64,000 nt of DNA from positions 1,224,549 through 1,288,548 of the forward strand of contig NW_021940920.1 in the NCBI RefSeq assembly GCF_004337985.1, written 5' to 3'. This DNA comes from Pyricularia pennisetigena (Eukaryota > Ascomycota > Sordariomycetes > Magnaporthales > Pyriculariaceae). A program made the translations under genes and the position numbers. Below are positions 51,674-63,574 of this stretch, piece after piece (position 1 is the stretch's first letter; every line of letters starts with the position of its first letter). The notes beneath the pieces were generated by a model. The model ran no database searches. It was given only the letters and a program-made list of their open reading frames with translations, and was not told the DNA's origin.

Positions 51674-53050
51674 TTAACTTGAACTGACGGGATTGTCTCC
51701 TGGTCTATATCGGAGGATATACCAAATGAGTGCCACGGCCCAATCCGTGGAGATAGCGCCCCAAACCCAGCGACGTGGAGCCAGCAGATGCATGGCGGTC
51801 AGGGGTATCAAGCCCGGTTTAACCGTCATGTTTCTAGTGATGACATCTGCGAATGTTAACAAAGTGTAAAGCAAAGATGGATTCTGTCCGCCTCTTGGGC
51901 GGTAGCAGTCGATAACTGTCTGTCATCTTCCGCATAACTGAAGACATATTCTGGGTAGTCTTCCTGTGGGAAATAGCAGTCAGATGCACTATTCGCATCC
52001 AATATGCCACGATGAAGAGCGGAATGCTTTTCAGCCGTCTTCTCACATGAGGAAAGGTCACTGCCCCAACCTTCACCAAAAACAAAACGCGCAACTCTGC
52101 TGAAATTTCCTTGCAGCACCAAGTATTCTTTTGTCACACCAGAGACTGCCTCTGTTAGGGAATCCCTGCTAGCGGCAAATCTTAGATAAATCATACGACA
52201 GAACAGCGCCTCTGGAGGTAAGAGCAAGCAAACCATAGCCTCTCGGTTTGATGTGGGGAAAATCGAATATTGTCTACTTCGGCCCCTTAGTGACCCATCT
52301 TGATCATCTGGCCGCTCTATAACTGATAAGCCATAATGGGATCAGATACAGAAAGGCATATTTGCAGATTCCGGCGAGACCGGCCCATGTCTTTGTCAGA
52401 TTTACCCAAAATTTGGGACATTCTCCTGCAGACTGGCGAAGGATATGAAAGACAACCAGGGGTCCTGGTCTTGGGGAAATCCATTTGCTGCAGCTATCAG
52501 ATCCAGCGCCTGATTTCCAATACCAACACAGCAGCTTGCGTGCGACAAGCAATAAACAAGCCATTGAGACCCTCTTCGCGGTCAGAAGCGAACGGTGGAA
52601 GCTTGTACTACCGCTGGGGTTAACTTTGTGTTCTTCCGCAGCTCTTTGGCTGAAATAAGTCCGATGAAAGACACCAGTTGTTTTAGAAACGGTCATATGG
52701 AGCACTTGCTTATTGTTGATGTAGATTGCTCTGGCTAAGCTCTGAATAATGAGTGCTGCGGCAAATCCGTGGCGGAGGAGAGCGAGTATATTCACGAGAA
52801 CCTTGTGCAAGATGATCCAATGCAGCATCTGTGCAACTTGGGCGACATTTATCCCCTTGATGAGGCTCTACGCAGACTTAGCCGACAAGAGTAAAGACAC
52901 AGTCCTCCGGTTGTCAAGTCTGGGTGTCAGCATTTGCCTTCGCTTTTCCATGCTGGTATCCTTCAAGGTGACTCTCATGGTCAATAGTTTGATTGGTGGC
53001 GTGTCCTGCTGTTCTCTTTTTTTTATGGCTATTTGAGTACATCGACGCAT
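51674..53050 (-). pseudogene. Possible decayed gene(s), hydrophobic segments, family unknown
   Basis: Four consecutive minus-strand open frames (53050-52868, 52828-52304, 52236-51856, 51874-51674) read like broken coding sequence. Hydrophobic stretches include ILHKVLVNILALLRHGFAAA, KYAFLYLIPLWLISY and AISTDWAVALIWYILRY. An acidic soluble segment (DCYFPQEDYPEYVFSYAEDD) also occurs. No family was recognised and no splice model joins the frames convincingly, so chance open frames remain possible. Confidence 0.3.
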
Positions 53051-56000
53051 TATCTCCGAGCCTAGCTCGTCTAAGCAGCAATTCGCATCCGAATTCTTAC
53101 ATCTCGGGTAGCCTGTTTACTTGAGTGCCGCCACCGGAGATCCGGGCTTGGCGACGTCAAAAATCCAGGGCAAGTGCAGTCGGTTGATATTACAGGGCCA
53201 TACGCCTCTCAGCGCATCAGCCATTCTCATCCAGACACAAACGGTTGGCGCACTCGCGCGTCTAGACCTGCTCACAACTCCAAGACAGGCTTGTCCCACT
53301 TTGTGGCTCACTTGGCTTGAGGAGTGCAAAAAGGTCGCCCAGGCAGGCAGGAAAATTGTTTCTACTCCCTCCGGAAGGTCATCCGCCAGGGGTCAAAGTT
53401 TTGTCATGGGAAGACCCGTGTAACGTGAGGCGAGACAACGTAGACGGGTGGGTAGATAAATCTCGTTCCAAACCCGGTAACCGCCGGCAAGGCGTGCCAT
53501 CAGGTGGATCAAAAGACTGGGCTCTGGAAGTGTCGATCCTCCCGTGGTCAAATCGGTGGGGACCATAGCCGAAAGTGCAAGTCGGAGCGCCGAGAAAGAA
53601 CACAATTTTTGAAAGGTGTACAGGAAACGCCACCGCCAACGCCCCCGGAACAAGAGCAGCAATATTTGGTGGACGACACTAGGAAAGCGAGTGCTGTACG
53701 TGTTGCTATCAAGCAGCCCGTTCAGGGCGCCGTGTTCGACATTGAAACAAATGATGGAGGTCCCGGCCTGTCGGTCGCCATGCGTGTACCACAATGAATC
53801 TATGGGAAGTCCTAGCTGACCACTCCTCAATCAATCGTCGACCTAGAGACCCAGGCGAATACCTCGACATGAGGATGAGGCGTAGAGGCCTGGTCGCCAA
53901 AGCAAGACACGCTCAGGACCCTGGGTAGTCAAATTGTTTGGGTGAACTAGAGCACACGTGCGTATCAAAGTAACCTGACCATACTCATACTCTTGAGATA
54001 GGCCAGGCAGTGCCTAAGCCTTCGGCCGACCCGCATGAAAGCCGTGAGCTTGGTGGCGATTGACTAACGACGCTTCTGCACTTGCTCAGTGACTGGCCAG
54101 GTATCGCCACCTAGAGGTCTTAGTCTTCCAATTAATACGGCAGGGCAAAAAAGAGCGCACCGTTGTTGTGTTGGCACATGAGTGCCTGCTCCACATGGTC
54201 GTACAACATGAAAGGGGCCTACCAGCGCCAGCGCGGCAACAGCAACAAGATTGGCCGAAACAATCCACCAAGCGCGAAGGGGAAGTTGCAAACGCTAACC
54301 CCCACAGGCCGGGTCAAGGGTGGCTGCAGGCGGTTCATCCCATATAGCGGGGGACAGAAGCCCCAACAAAGGTGTTGGTTGGATGGATGGGTTAGGAACA
54401 TCGTCCGTGGTACCGGTATCGACTTCGTCCCTCTTGTGCGACTGTAGAATCAGCTGCCGTGCCTGTAAGTTGCGCAATTTCAAACGAGTAGCCTTTGCTG
54501 CCAAGGATCAGAACTCTCGTTACAAAGCCGACTATCGGCTGGCCATTCGGCATGCAGTCCTTAGAATGTCGACAGCTGAAATGCGCCAAGAGCAACGCCA
54601 TCGCGGCTCCCAGTCTCGACTGAAGATTGTGGTTGCCGACATTGATTGAGTGGTGAATGAACTTCGTCAAGTCAGCCGATTGCGAAAAGCGCCTCTTTGT
54701 CGGCGGCTTGGTCTAGATTCGGGCGGCCGCGCTAGGGCGCTTGCTCGCTTGTTAGAGTTTGGAATTGACGACCAGAGAAATGCAGCGGAGGCAACGCCGC
54801 GAGGCGCAGGTCTCCCGGAAGGTGGAAATTTTGGAATTTTCAGGCGGGCAAACGACACACATTTCGAATCCATCTCACCTATTGGTGGCAGCGGTTTGGA
54901 GTAACATTCGGCCGTGAAATGAGGCCTGTTTCGAAATAGTTGAACCTGTGGGTTGGTATTTGGCGGGAATGGAAGCAAATTTCGTAACCGCAGGTCGATT
55001 CCCTGCGAGGCCACCCCCACCTTAGATGCCGTTGATAGGGTGGGACTGGCTGCAAGGTACCGGGGCTCGCGGGGTTTCATTCACGGCCCTAGGGTGATTG
55101 GGTCCTACGCGATGGGAAACGACAGATGGGAATGAATGACACCTGGAACCGAACCCCAAAAAACTGTACTTTGGCCACGTCGTTTGTGCAAACCACATGG
55201 AATGACAGCCTTAGGGCTTTATATGGCCGTGCGTCCATCTATTTGAGAAATCCGAGAAACCCGGGCTGGGTGTGTTAATCACTTAGATACACACAGTAAA
55301 GGAGGTCGGGGAAAGGACCCACTTAGACATCAATATAAGCAGATCCAGATCCAGATCTCCCTGGGGCTCTACGTTGTTGATAAACAAACCTTGTACAATA
55401 AGTAAACATGGAACTGTCAGCATGTATATTGCTCCAGCGTAAGTAATAGTCAATCAATCCAAGTCACAACCAAATTATTACCTTCCCGGGTTCGATTTGC
55501 ATGAAATCATAGTATATCTGGTGACCAACTACGCAAAAGTATCCGGTTGACAACGCCCCGCAAAATCAATGTCATTACGATACTCCTGGATGGCGGAAGG
55601 CAGAGCTCACCGCGAAAAATGGTATAACAAATACCCCAGGAGCCATTCATCTTGGCAGTACACGAGACTTTACACGTTTGCTCCATATAGCTCATGGCAA
55701 ATCTGAGGTGACGTAAAGGCGACTTCTTTTCTCAAACGAGCTGCTTCCTAAAAATGATTGAAAGAACACCGATCTTAATTCTTGCGAGGATGGCTGCCCG
55801 CATCAGCTGCTCAAAAATCAGGTCAAAGAACGTCGATAACAGTCTTGCGTTGGTTTGCGTTTCTCGTCTCGAATAGTAGATCGACATTTGAACTGTTCAA
55901 CGTACCTGGCTCAGATATCTTTTTTTTTTCTTTCTCCCCCTTTCTCCCCCTCCCATCCACAAAGAAAAGTCTCACTTCTGTGGGGTGTGTTGAACAAATC

Positions 56001-57718
56001 CATCCTCAACCCAATTAGCCACACCCCCCTGCGCGAGCTTCCCGTAAGTGGTACTCCTTAAAATTACTTGCGAGAGAAAACGGCATTTTGCAGATGCAAA
56101 GTAGGGCGAATTCCCGAACTGACCTGGAAGTGAGTTTTGGACAAACTTTCTAGTACACTCTCCGTCCTCAACTTCTACCAGTGCATGGCTTTGCTGCAGC
56201 AGTTCCATCCACCTCGACAACATCGTCTTCCAAGGAATTCATCGTACCTTAGCGTCTGAGGACCCCTTCTTCCGACCAACATTCCTTTTCTCAACAAACA
56301 TTCTCGATTAACTCCAAGTCCTTACTTTTTGTGGCCCAGTTCCATGTTCTTGATACCCCTTGATTTTGGTTCCTTTACTACAATTTATGTCTGCACATTT
56401 GTGCTTTGCATCAGGCCACCCACCACCATGTGAGTTCTTTGGAGAATCAAAACTTGAATTTTTTTTCGGGCGTGAGCTTGTGAGAACCGATAAATCCAAA
56501 ATCGACTCCAGCTCCGTAAACGAGACAATACGGCTTGACCGCAAGACTCGTCTAGATTCGGTTGTTGATGACACTGCGCCGTATCGTACGACTTTTCTGG
56601 ATCGTTTCTAACCATTCGAAGCTAGATTAAACTTGCGTTGAGACTGGCAAAAGGTTTTCGGGAGATATCGAGTTCATCTTCCACGATCTCGGGATTCTAG
56701 TCTTGAGGTGTCTAACACACGCACACGCACACACACTTGACAACTGGTTTTGCGCTGTTCAACCACACTCCTTCCCCTCTTCCTGAAGAATCGGCATATA
56801 TTTACCGCCTTCCTGGCCTGTCCTTCAGAAGTCTTCAGGAGACCAGAGTAGATTCTCCTCATCTTTCTTCTACATATCTGGACTTGCTCCTCAAAACAAG
56901 GTATTTGACCTCTCGACATTGGACAACCAAAGGTACGACTGCTTTTCAATGATAATCACCTTCCTACCATATCTACCTACCTTACCTTCCTAGTTGGTAT
57001 TTTGACGCATGTACTGCTCTCACCCTCTGCACTGGCACACAAAAATACCTGCCTCAGCAACTTTTGGTGCTCATCCACGACGCAAGAGCCATATGCATTC
57101 ACCCCATGTATACAAACACCATCCCTTCCATGACTCTTGATCACGAAGCACTCTCATCACTCGCTTTGGGCTACCGTGGCTCACGGCCTGGCAAAGCAAA
57201 TCACAAAAATCAATTGCTAGGTCCCATCTGCCTTTGCCGTGTCCAATTCTAGTGGCTTGCCGAGTCAATATTGACCAAGCCTGTCCTTTGTCCCTGATCA
57301 AATCAGACAAATGCAGCTTGCGATTCTGGAATAAAGGAGAGGGCTTTGATAGAGGAAAATCCGAAAATTTTCTGTGCTTGTTAGGCCATTACCGGGTCAT
57401 CAAACATTACACCATTCCGCCACGCCCAAATTCATTACCACATCATTCCTTCCCTCACAGGTCGCAATTTTGAACATAACTCACTCCTTCCCTTCGAAAT
57501 CACATCCCTTCATCACAGAAGATTTTCACCTTTTCTACTTCTTAAAGCCTCAAAGTCACCTTCGTTGAACAGCCCTTGTTCTGTTGCGATCGTCACACAT
57601 ACTCTTCCACACTCGTTTGAGCAACTTCTTTGGATTCTTTGGAGTACCTCTTCTAACTCTCTGTTCTACAGAATTCTCTTTTTTTGGACTATCACCATCC
57701 AAATCACTTTTTGTCAAA
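53051..57718. other. 4.7 kb gene-free stretch upstream of the CAP gene
   Basis: No supported gene. Open frames up to 145 codons (53393-53830, minus) have no domain. A CA-rich tract is near 56713-56738. TACCTACCTTACC motifs are near 56970-56990. The last 350 bases are pyrimidine-rich (57480-57718), a typical strong-promoter leader for the secreted CAP gene. No tRNA with a complete cloverleaf was found. Confidence 0.5.
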
Positions 57719-58683
57719 ATGAAGGCCTCGCTTTGCCTTGTGGCCTCCAGTGCCATCCTTGCCCTGGCAGGACCTCTTGAGAAACGGGCGATCCACACAG
57801 AGTTTGTCACCGACATTGTCTATGTCACCGTTACCGAAGATTCTGAGCCAACATCTTCTGCCATTCCCGAGTCAAGTGCACCGACGATGACGTCTTCCGT
57901 GCAGTCTCCTGTTTCGACTACAACACAGCCGGCCCAAGAGACCAGTGCAGCGTCCGCACAGCCAAATGTCCCGGTTGAGAGCAACATCAAGAAGCAGCAG
58001 TCCAGCAACACCTCCAAAGGTTCAAAGGCTTCCAACACTTTTGAGAATACAGCCGTTTACCACCACAACATCCATCGTGAGAACAACTCGGCTAGTGCCC
58101 TCGAGTGGGACAGCACGTATGCAGGCTACGCTGAGAAGACTGGCAAATCCTGCAAGTTTGAGCATGACCTGTGAGTCTAGGTCCTTTCTCTGGCCATGCC
58201 TGAAAGGTTTCTTTCTAACATATGATATCCAGGTCTCCCGGTGGCGGCGGCTACGGCCAGAACCTAGCCATGTGGGGATCAAGCAACGACGCCGAGAAGC
58301 TTGGCGCTAACACCGCCATGGCGCAAGCCATTACCAACATGTGGTACAACGGCGAAATCAATCTCTATCCTTCCGAGAACTACGGCCTTGATAACCCTGT
58401 TTCGGGCCAGTTCGAGAAGTATGGTCACTACACACAGCTGGTCTGGGCCGGCACTAAGAAGGTCGGGTGTCATGCCCAGTTCTGCCCCAAGGGTACCATG
58501 TTCAAAGATATGGGCGCTTGGTTCAGCGTCTGCAACTACTACCCTGCAGGTAAGTACTCTTTCATACAGGCCATGTAGTTGGCGAGGCTTTTGCTAACAT
58601 GGACATTCTTCCCAGGCAACATGGGTGGCGAATACGGTAAGAACGTTTTGAGACCCCAGAACAAGCAAACTATCTCGGCTTGA
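57719..58683 (+). CDS. Secreted CAP/SCP (PR-1-like, Pry-like) protein
   Basis: Extracellular CAP-superfamily protein; fungal members (Pry1 type) bind sterols or fatty acids and some act in host interaction. Three exons: 57719-58170, 58233-58549, 58616-58683, giving 278 residues. The signal peptide is about 1-17, followed by a Kex2-like Lys-Arg at 22-23 (PLEKR). Residues 40-105 are Ser/Thr/Pro-rich. The CAP domain (about 112-270) has HHNIHR (H116), the CAP1 motif GHYTQLVWAGT with H216, and the CAP2 motif VCNYYPAGNMGG, which spans the second intron. The position that is usually Glu in GEN is Gln (Q160 in YGQN), as in several fungal members. Cysteines at C145, KKVGC, QFC and SVC are available for disulfides. 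Confidence 0.93.
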
Positions 58684-59854
58684 TCTGAAGCTCGTCGCTG
58701 TCTTATTATTTTCGATTCAAAAAATGCATGGGTGTTTGGGTGTTTGGTGTTATCTACAGAAACTTGGCCTCGCAGCACCCTGTGCAGTGAGGGCATGCCT
58801 GGTTGGCAAGCAGAACTTTCTACTTTTTGGCGACTGCATGTTCCTACCTATACCGCAACTGCATGGCGGCGTTCTCCTTTATCTTGATGCTCTGCTCATT
58901 TTCTTCTTGTATGGTATGAATTTCAACTTCTTGATCTTTCCATTCTATTCCATGCCTTTTTTTTATCATTGCACAACTGCAATACTTCAAGCTGTCAGGA
59001 GACGACCGTTTTCTTTTCATTTTTTTTTTCTTGATGAACACACCAGGCAGCTCCGAACACATCAACTGTCTCTCTGCTGCTGTTACAATTAGAGGCATTG
59101 GGCCAACTTTTTACCAGACTCTCATGCCTTGCAAGACAACATCTTGACCTGCATCAAAGTCAGAACGACGCGTGGTTAAAATTTGATTGTGTACCCAATG
59201 TTATCCCAGTTGCGGCGTTGAGGACTCGAGAAGTTTGGGTGGTATTGGCATGTCTTGATGTTGAGATTACCGAAGCCGCAGGGTTTGGTGGGGGTGTTGC
59301 GTATTCAACCGGAAGGAAAACAGACTTAATCAAAACAAAGCAGTGATCGCTTCAAGAAAATTGGATTAGGTCTGACCAAATATGAAGCTCTCCACTTGAG
59401 ACCCCTGAATGCCTTTATATTTGCTACTCGATGATCGTGCTTCGTCATTTCTGGTCGAAGATTCTTGGCAGAAGAGCACACCGAGTTGAGCGTGACATGG
59501 AGTTGGTACATCTCGGTGTTATCAGGAGATGCATTGTGTAGCCGGCTTAGAATCATTAATTTTTAATCTGCTCGTTCCAGATCTTCCAGCACAAAGCGCA
59601 ATTGTTCGTCCAGTTTTTTTTTATAGGTAAAGCATGTTCATTCAGCTTAACCCTAACCCTCGTATCCTTGGAGCGCCGGCAGTCCTACGATTAAGAATAG
59701 TGGGGCGCCGGCGCGGTCGCGACTTGGAGTTCAATCGGAAGCCGCCGAGCGACGTCACATTTGCCGAGCCTTGAGCTCTCTCACAACATACTGCTAAAGA
59801 TACAATTCGCAGCTCGGCACCTGCAGTCGCAAGTCAAGCCACGAGTTGCCCATC
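58684..59854. other. Intergenic region, no gene seen
   Basis: About 1.17 kb between two plus-strand genes, with T tracts (59022-59031) and a TTAACCCTAACCCT motif at 59647-59660. It contains the IST3 promoter. No gene is supported. Confidence 0.55.
59647..59660 (+). promoter_or_regulatory. Telomere-repeat-like promoter motif (TTAACCCTAACCCT)
   Basis: Two CCCTAA-type units, about 195 bases upstream of the IST3 start codon. The filamentous-fungal telomere repeat is TTAGGG, so this is two copies of it. It is internal and tiny, so it is not a telomere. TTAGGG-binding Myb proteins (Tbf1/Teb1 type) use such sites in promoters of other fungi. Confidence 0.45.
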
Positions 59855-60968
59855 ATGAATCAAATCAAAGCAATACAGGCCCTCAACAAAAAGGAAATTG
59901 AGCAGGGAATGTAAGCTTCCGCCCCAAAACTGCCCGTTAAACCTCATGCCAAACATATCTTTTTGTGTCGCAAAATACTGTGGCACTGAAAGCGATCAAA
60001 AATCTAACCACCTACCTCCTCACCCCACACAAAGCTCCCCCGAAGCATCATGGCACGTCGACTACCGCGACACGGCCTTTATCTACTTTGGCGGGCTCGA
60101 CGACACGCTGTCCGAGGGCGACATCATCACCATCTTTAGCCAGTACGGCGAGCCCGTGTTCCTCAAGCTGGTGCGCGACAAGGAGACGGGCAAGAGCAGG
60201 GGCTTCGGCTGGCTCAAGTACGAGGATCAGCGCAGCACCGACCTGGCCGTCGACAACCTCGGCGGCGCCGTCATCAAGGACCGCATGATGCGCGTCGACC
60301 ATGCGCGGTACAAGGGACGCGACGACGAGGACGACGACGAGTTTCGGGTCGGCTGGGAGGACATGATGAAGAAGGAGGGCAAGGTGCTCGAGGAGGAGGA
60401 GGATGACGGGGGTGACGACGAGAAGGTCGCGAGACCCTTGTTGAAGGAGGAGAGGGAGCTGCAAAAGTTGCTTATGGAGCATGATGACGACGACCCCATG
60501 AAGGAGTTTTTGGTCGAGGAGAAAAAGAAGGAGGTCGAGGAGGCGTTGGCTAGGGAGCAGAAGAGGAGCAGCAGGCGAAAGGACAAAGATGGCAGCAGGT
60601 CTTCGCGGCACCACCACCACCACAGATCCTCGCGCAGACACGGGGAGGAGAGCGATGACGAGGCAGGGTCGGACAGGAAACGGAGGAAACGGAGGGACGA
60701 GAGTCGTTCGCGGGAGAGGAGGCGGCGGGACGATGACAAGGACAAGCACAGAGATAGGGACAGTCGGCGACGGGACGATTCCAAGGACCGGAGAAGGCGG
60801 GAGCGGGACGATGATGGCCGCCATCGGAGTAGAGATCACGGCCGAGATGACAGTCGGGATAAGGACAGGGATAGGCATGACCGGGAGCGGCATAGGCGGC
60901 GGCACGATAGTCGCGAGCGCCACGAGCGAAGGAAAGAGAGGCCAAGGAGTAGATCGCCGAGGGATTGA
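59855..60968 (+). CDS. IST3: Spliceosomal RRM protein Ist3/Cwf29 (RBMX2-like), RES complex
   Basis: RNA-binding subunit of the RES (retention and splicing) complex with Bud13 and Pml1, acting in pre-mRNA splicing in the nucleus. Two exons, 59855-59910 and 60035-60968, giving 329 residues. The splice joins MNQIKAIQALNKKEIEQG to ISPEASWHVDYRDTAFIYFG, the conserved start of the family. The RRM spans about 30-112, with RNP2-like AFIYFGGL and RNP1-like KSRGFGWLKY. The region DARYKG-like VDHARYKGRDDEDDDEFRVG follows. Residues about 120-200 are acidic. The last 130 residues are Arg/Asp/Ser-rich (RS/RD repeats), much longer than in yeast Ist3 and as in metazoan RBMX2. Confidence 0.93.
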
Positions 60969-61909
60969 TTCTTGACATCATTTGAAATACCAATCGTAAG
61001 AAGATACCCCGTGAAACCATAATGTGAGCGTATTGATTTCCGCTGCCAGATATGACTACCGTGAAAACAGTGACCCAAAATAGGGGTATATTCACCCAAG
61101 AAACAGGAAAAATCTTCCGTTCTTGCCAAGCCTTAAGATAGCCACCATGTCTTGCTGCTGCCAGAGATCTGAAACCCAAAGATAACACGTGAATGCTCCA
61201 AAATAACAAAGATTATGCACCAATAGTTTGAACCCTTATCAAGTCATAAGTCATATAGCCAAAGGAGGGAAGCAAGCCACTTGTTGGGGTTGACGCGTTA
61301 AGTTAGCTGCAATTAGGCAGCAGGGTTATCACACGAATGAGTAAATATCTGCATTAGGAATTCGGTAGAAAGAAGCTAATAGAAAAATGAAATAAAGGGG
61401 GTTGTTGAGAAGTTTTCAAAGATAAGAAACAGGAGACCATAACATGAACGTGCTGCTGTCGGAACAAGGCATTAATCAAAGATGGGGTAGGTTTGAAGAG
61501 GATGCAGAGAAGATGAATGATATAAGCAAGACATAACGTTGGTATGCCTTCCTCGTCATCAGTCACCCCCTAAAACTCCCTCCAGACCCCGGGTATAAAA
61601 GAAGCCACGCATCCCCTAGTGCCATAATGACACTGGCAAAGGAGGCTTGCGGAAAGACCTGACCTTGATCCACGCTCCAAAACCGCCTTCTGTCTTCGCA
61701 CAGCCCGCCGGTAAATCACGAGAACATATCCATCTCCATTTCCATGGTGGTATAAAAGCTCTATCCGTCTGGTCAGAAAATTCTGAAGTTCGTTGATTTA
61801 GACATCGACAAGAAGAAGACAAAAAGTGAGGTTGTCACAGCTCTTCGACGATACCAAATTTTGGCGAGCCGATTAGTGGAAGGGGAAAGGCGCTTGTGGG
61901 TGGCGTCTT
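60969..61909. other. Intergenic region between convergent IST3 and septin genes
   Basis: About 940 bases between two convergent 3' ends. Open frames here have no domain. No terminator-like hairpin or RNA gene was recognised. Confidence 0.55.
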
Positions 61910-63574
61910 CTAGTTGCCGTCTTCCCCGTTTGCCTCCGAGCCGTCGCGGGGGCCCGCAGAAGAAGCGGCCTCGCGTTGCATGCGAGCTTCTATCTCGCGC
62001 AGCTGAGACTCGCGCGCCAACAGCTCTTGGCGCTTCTCGTTGATCTCGCGCTGCACCTTGATCTCGATCTCGCGGAGCTTCTCCTCCTCGCGGCGGAGCT
62101 GCTCCTCCTTGAGGCGGACCGACTGGGATGCCAAGTCCTCCGGCTTCATCGATGAGTCGCTATAACAGCAGTTGAGTTAGTATGAAGACATAAAAGTGCA
62201 AAAAGTCCCGGGGATGGCAACACGGCAACGGTTGAACATACACTCCAGCACCACCATCAACACTCCTGCTGAGCGCCTCGGTACGGTAGTTCTCGTAGAG
62301 GAAGTCGTGGGTGATCTCCTTCAGATCAGCCAAATGGCTGTGGAGCAGTGCAGAGCGGATGGCAAGGAAGTCAGAGTGACGAGGGTTGTCAACCTCAACC
62401 ACACCCCACGGGTATTGGCGTGCGCGGACTTTGCGGCCGCCAATCTCAATAATGTCCTCCGATCCGACAATAGCGAACGGCATCAGACCACGAAGCTCGG
62501 CGTTCTCCTCAACTGTGTCCTCGTCATCCTCCTCGATATCATAAGGGAAGTTGTACACCGGAATGCGGTAGTGCTCAATGTCCTCCATGACCAGCTTCTT
62601 GGACTCGGCAAGCTCTGCGGGGGTCAAAGAATCGGCGCGGCCAATGACAGGGATAACGTTAACGCGCGGTGCTAAGCGCTTCATCAACTCGATGTCAAGC
62701 TCGCGGAGACTGCAAATCGTATCAGCATAGGTATAGTGCAGTGTTGTAGCCGGTGAGAGACATACCCATGACCAGTCGGCGTAATAAAGTAGAGCATAGC
62801 GTGGACTCGGTTGTCTCTGAACCTAGGGTTACGCTTGATTCGTGACTCCTCTGCCAAAATGTTGTCGTACTCCCTCTCGAGGTATCCAACAATTTCCGAA
62901 AAGCTGAGCGGCGTCTTGTAAGTATGTGTCTGTGTTTCCGGGCACCACGTTCATAATGGAGTACATACCTGGCCTCGTTGTCTATCTGGTCGCCAAAACC
63001 CGGTGTGTCGACAACTGTGAGAGAAATTCGTGTTCCATCCTCATCAAGTTCAAGCTCTGCAGCACCCGTTAGCCATACTGGTCCTGCCTCTTCTTGCGTG
63101 TGGTTCTCAACAACTCACCGACGGTGATATCCTTGATCTTGACTCCCTCCTCGATGTGGGCCGACGAAGGATCATCCGAGTCCTTGTGATCGAGAACAGT
63201 CTTGCCGCAGAGGGTGTTGACGAAGGTAGTCCTGCCTGAGCACGCCAAAAATGTCAGTAACTGAATGCAGCAAGCTGGGCATCGAACGGGTAATCTCACC
63301 AGTTCCTGAGGCTCCACAGACCATCAGGCAGAACTGAATCCCCTTCTTCACGTTCTTCTTACGGCGCATCATCTTCTAACCGTAGATAAGAGTAACTGTC
63401 AGCGATTTGATCGAAAAATTATGTCGGCGCGGTCAATTGACCCAGTGATGGCTGGTGTTTTGTTTCTTTTGGAATGCTATGTAGGACGAGTCGGTGTCTG
63501 GTTGAAAGGGAGAAATCCAGCCGGCAGGGAAGCGGTCCAGAAGGTTGCGGTCAACGTACGGCGGGAAATGACAT
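61910..63574 (-). CDS. CDC11: Septin, Cdc11/AspA type
   Basis: GTP-binding septin that polymerises into filaments at septa, hyphal tips and infection structures. Exons on minus: 63574-63560 (15 nt, probable), 63375-63300, 63235-63119, 63056-62969, 62903-62766, 62709-62242, 62159-61910, giving 383 residues. All junctions keep frame. The polybasic region RRKKNVKKG is followed by the P-loop GASGTGRTTF, with R32 in place of the usual Lys, then G3 DTPGFGD and G4 GRADSLTPAEL. The septin unique element includes FAIVGSEDI and RQYPWGVVEVDN. A C-terminal coiled coil (about 310-365: RLKEEQLRREEEKLREIEIK) is typical. NTLCGK, ESRIKRNPRFRDNR and YENYRTEALS match Cdc11 rather than Cdc3, Cdc10 or Cdc12. The first micro-exon (MSFPA-K) is inferred; if it is wrong, translation starts at 63372. 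Confidence 0.9.

Noticed and set aside
54975..55012. Stem-loop CGCAGG-TCGATTC-CCTGCG resembling a tRNA T-arm
   Set aside because: The loop is shifted by one base from the T-loop consensus, and no D-arm or anticodon arm lies at the right distance; the nearest pairable acceptor strand is about 110 bases away.
60048..60923. Antisense open frame of 291 codons (and 185 codons at 60227-60784)
   Set aside because: Mirror of the Arg/Asp-rich repeats of IST3; the composition is a by-product of the sense codons and no domain is present.
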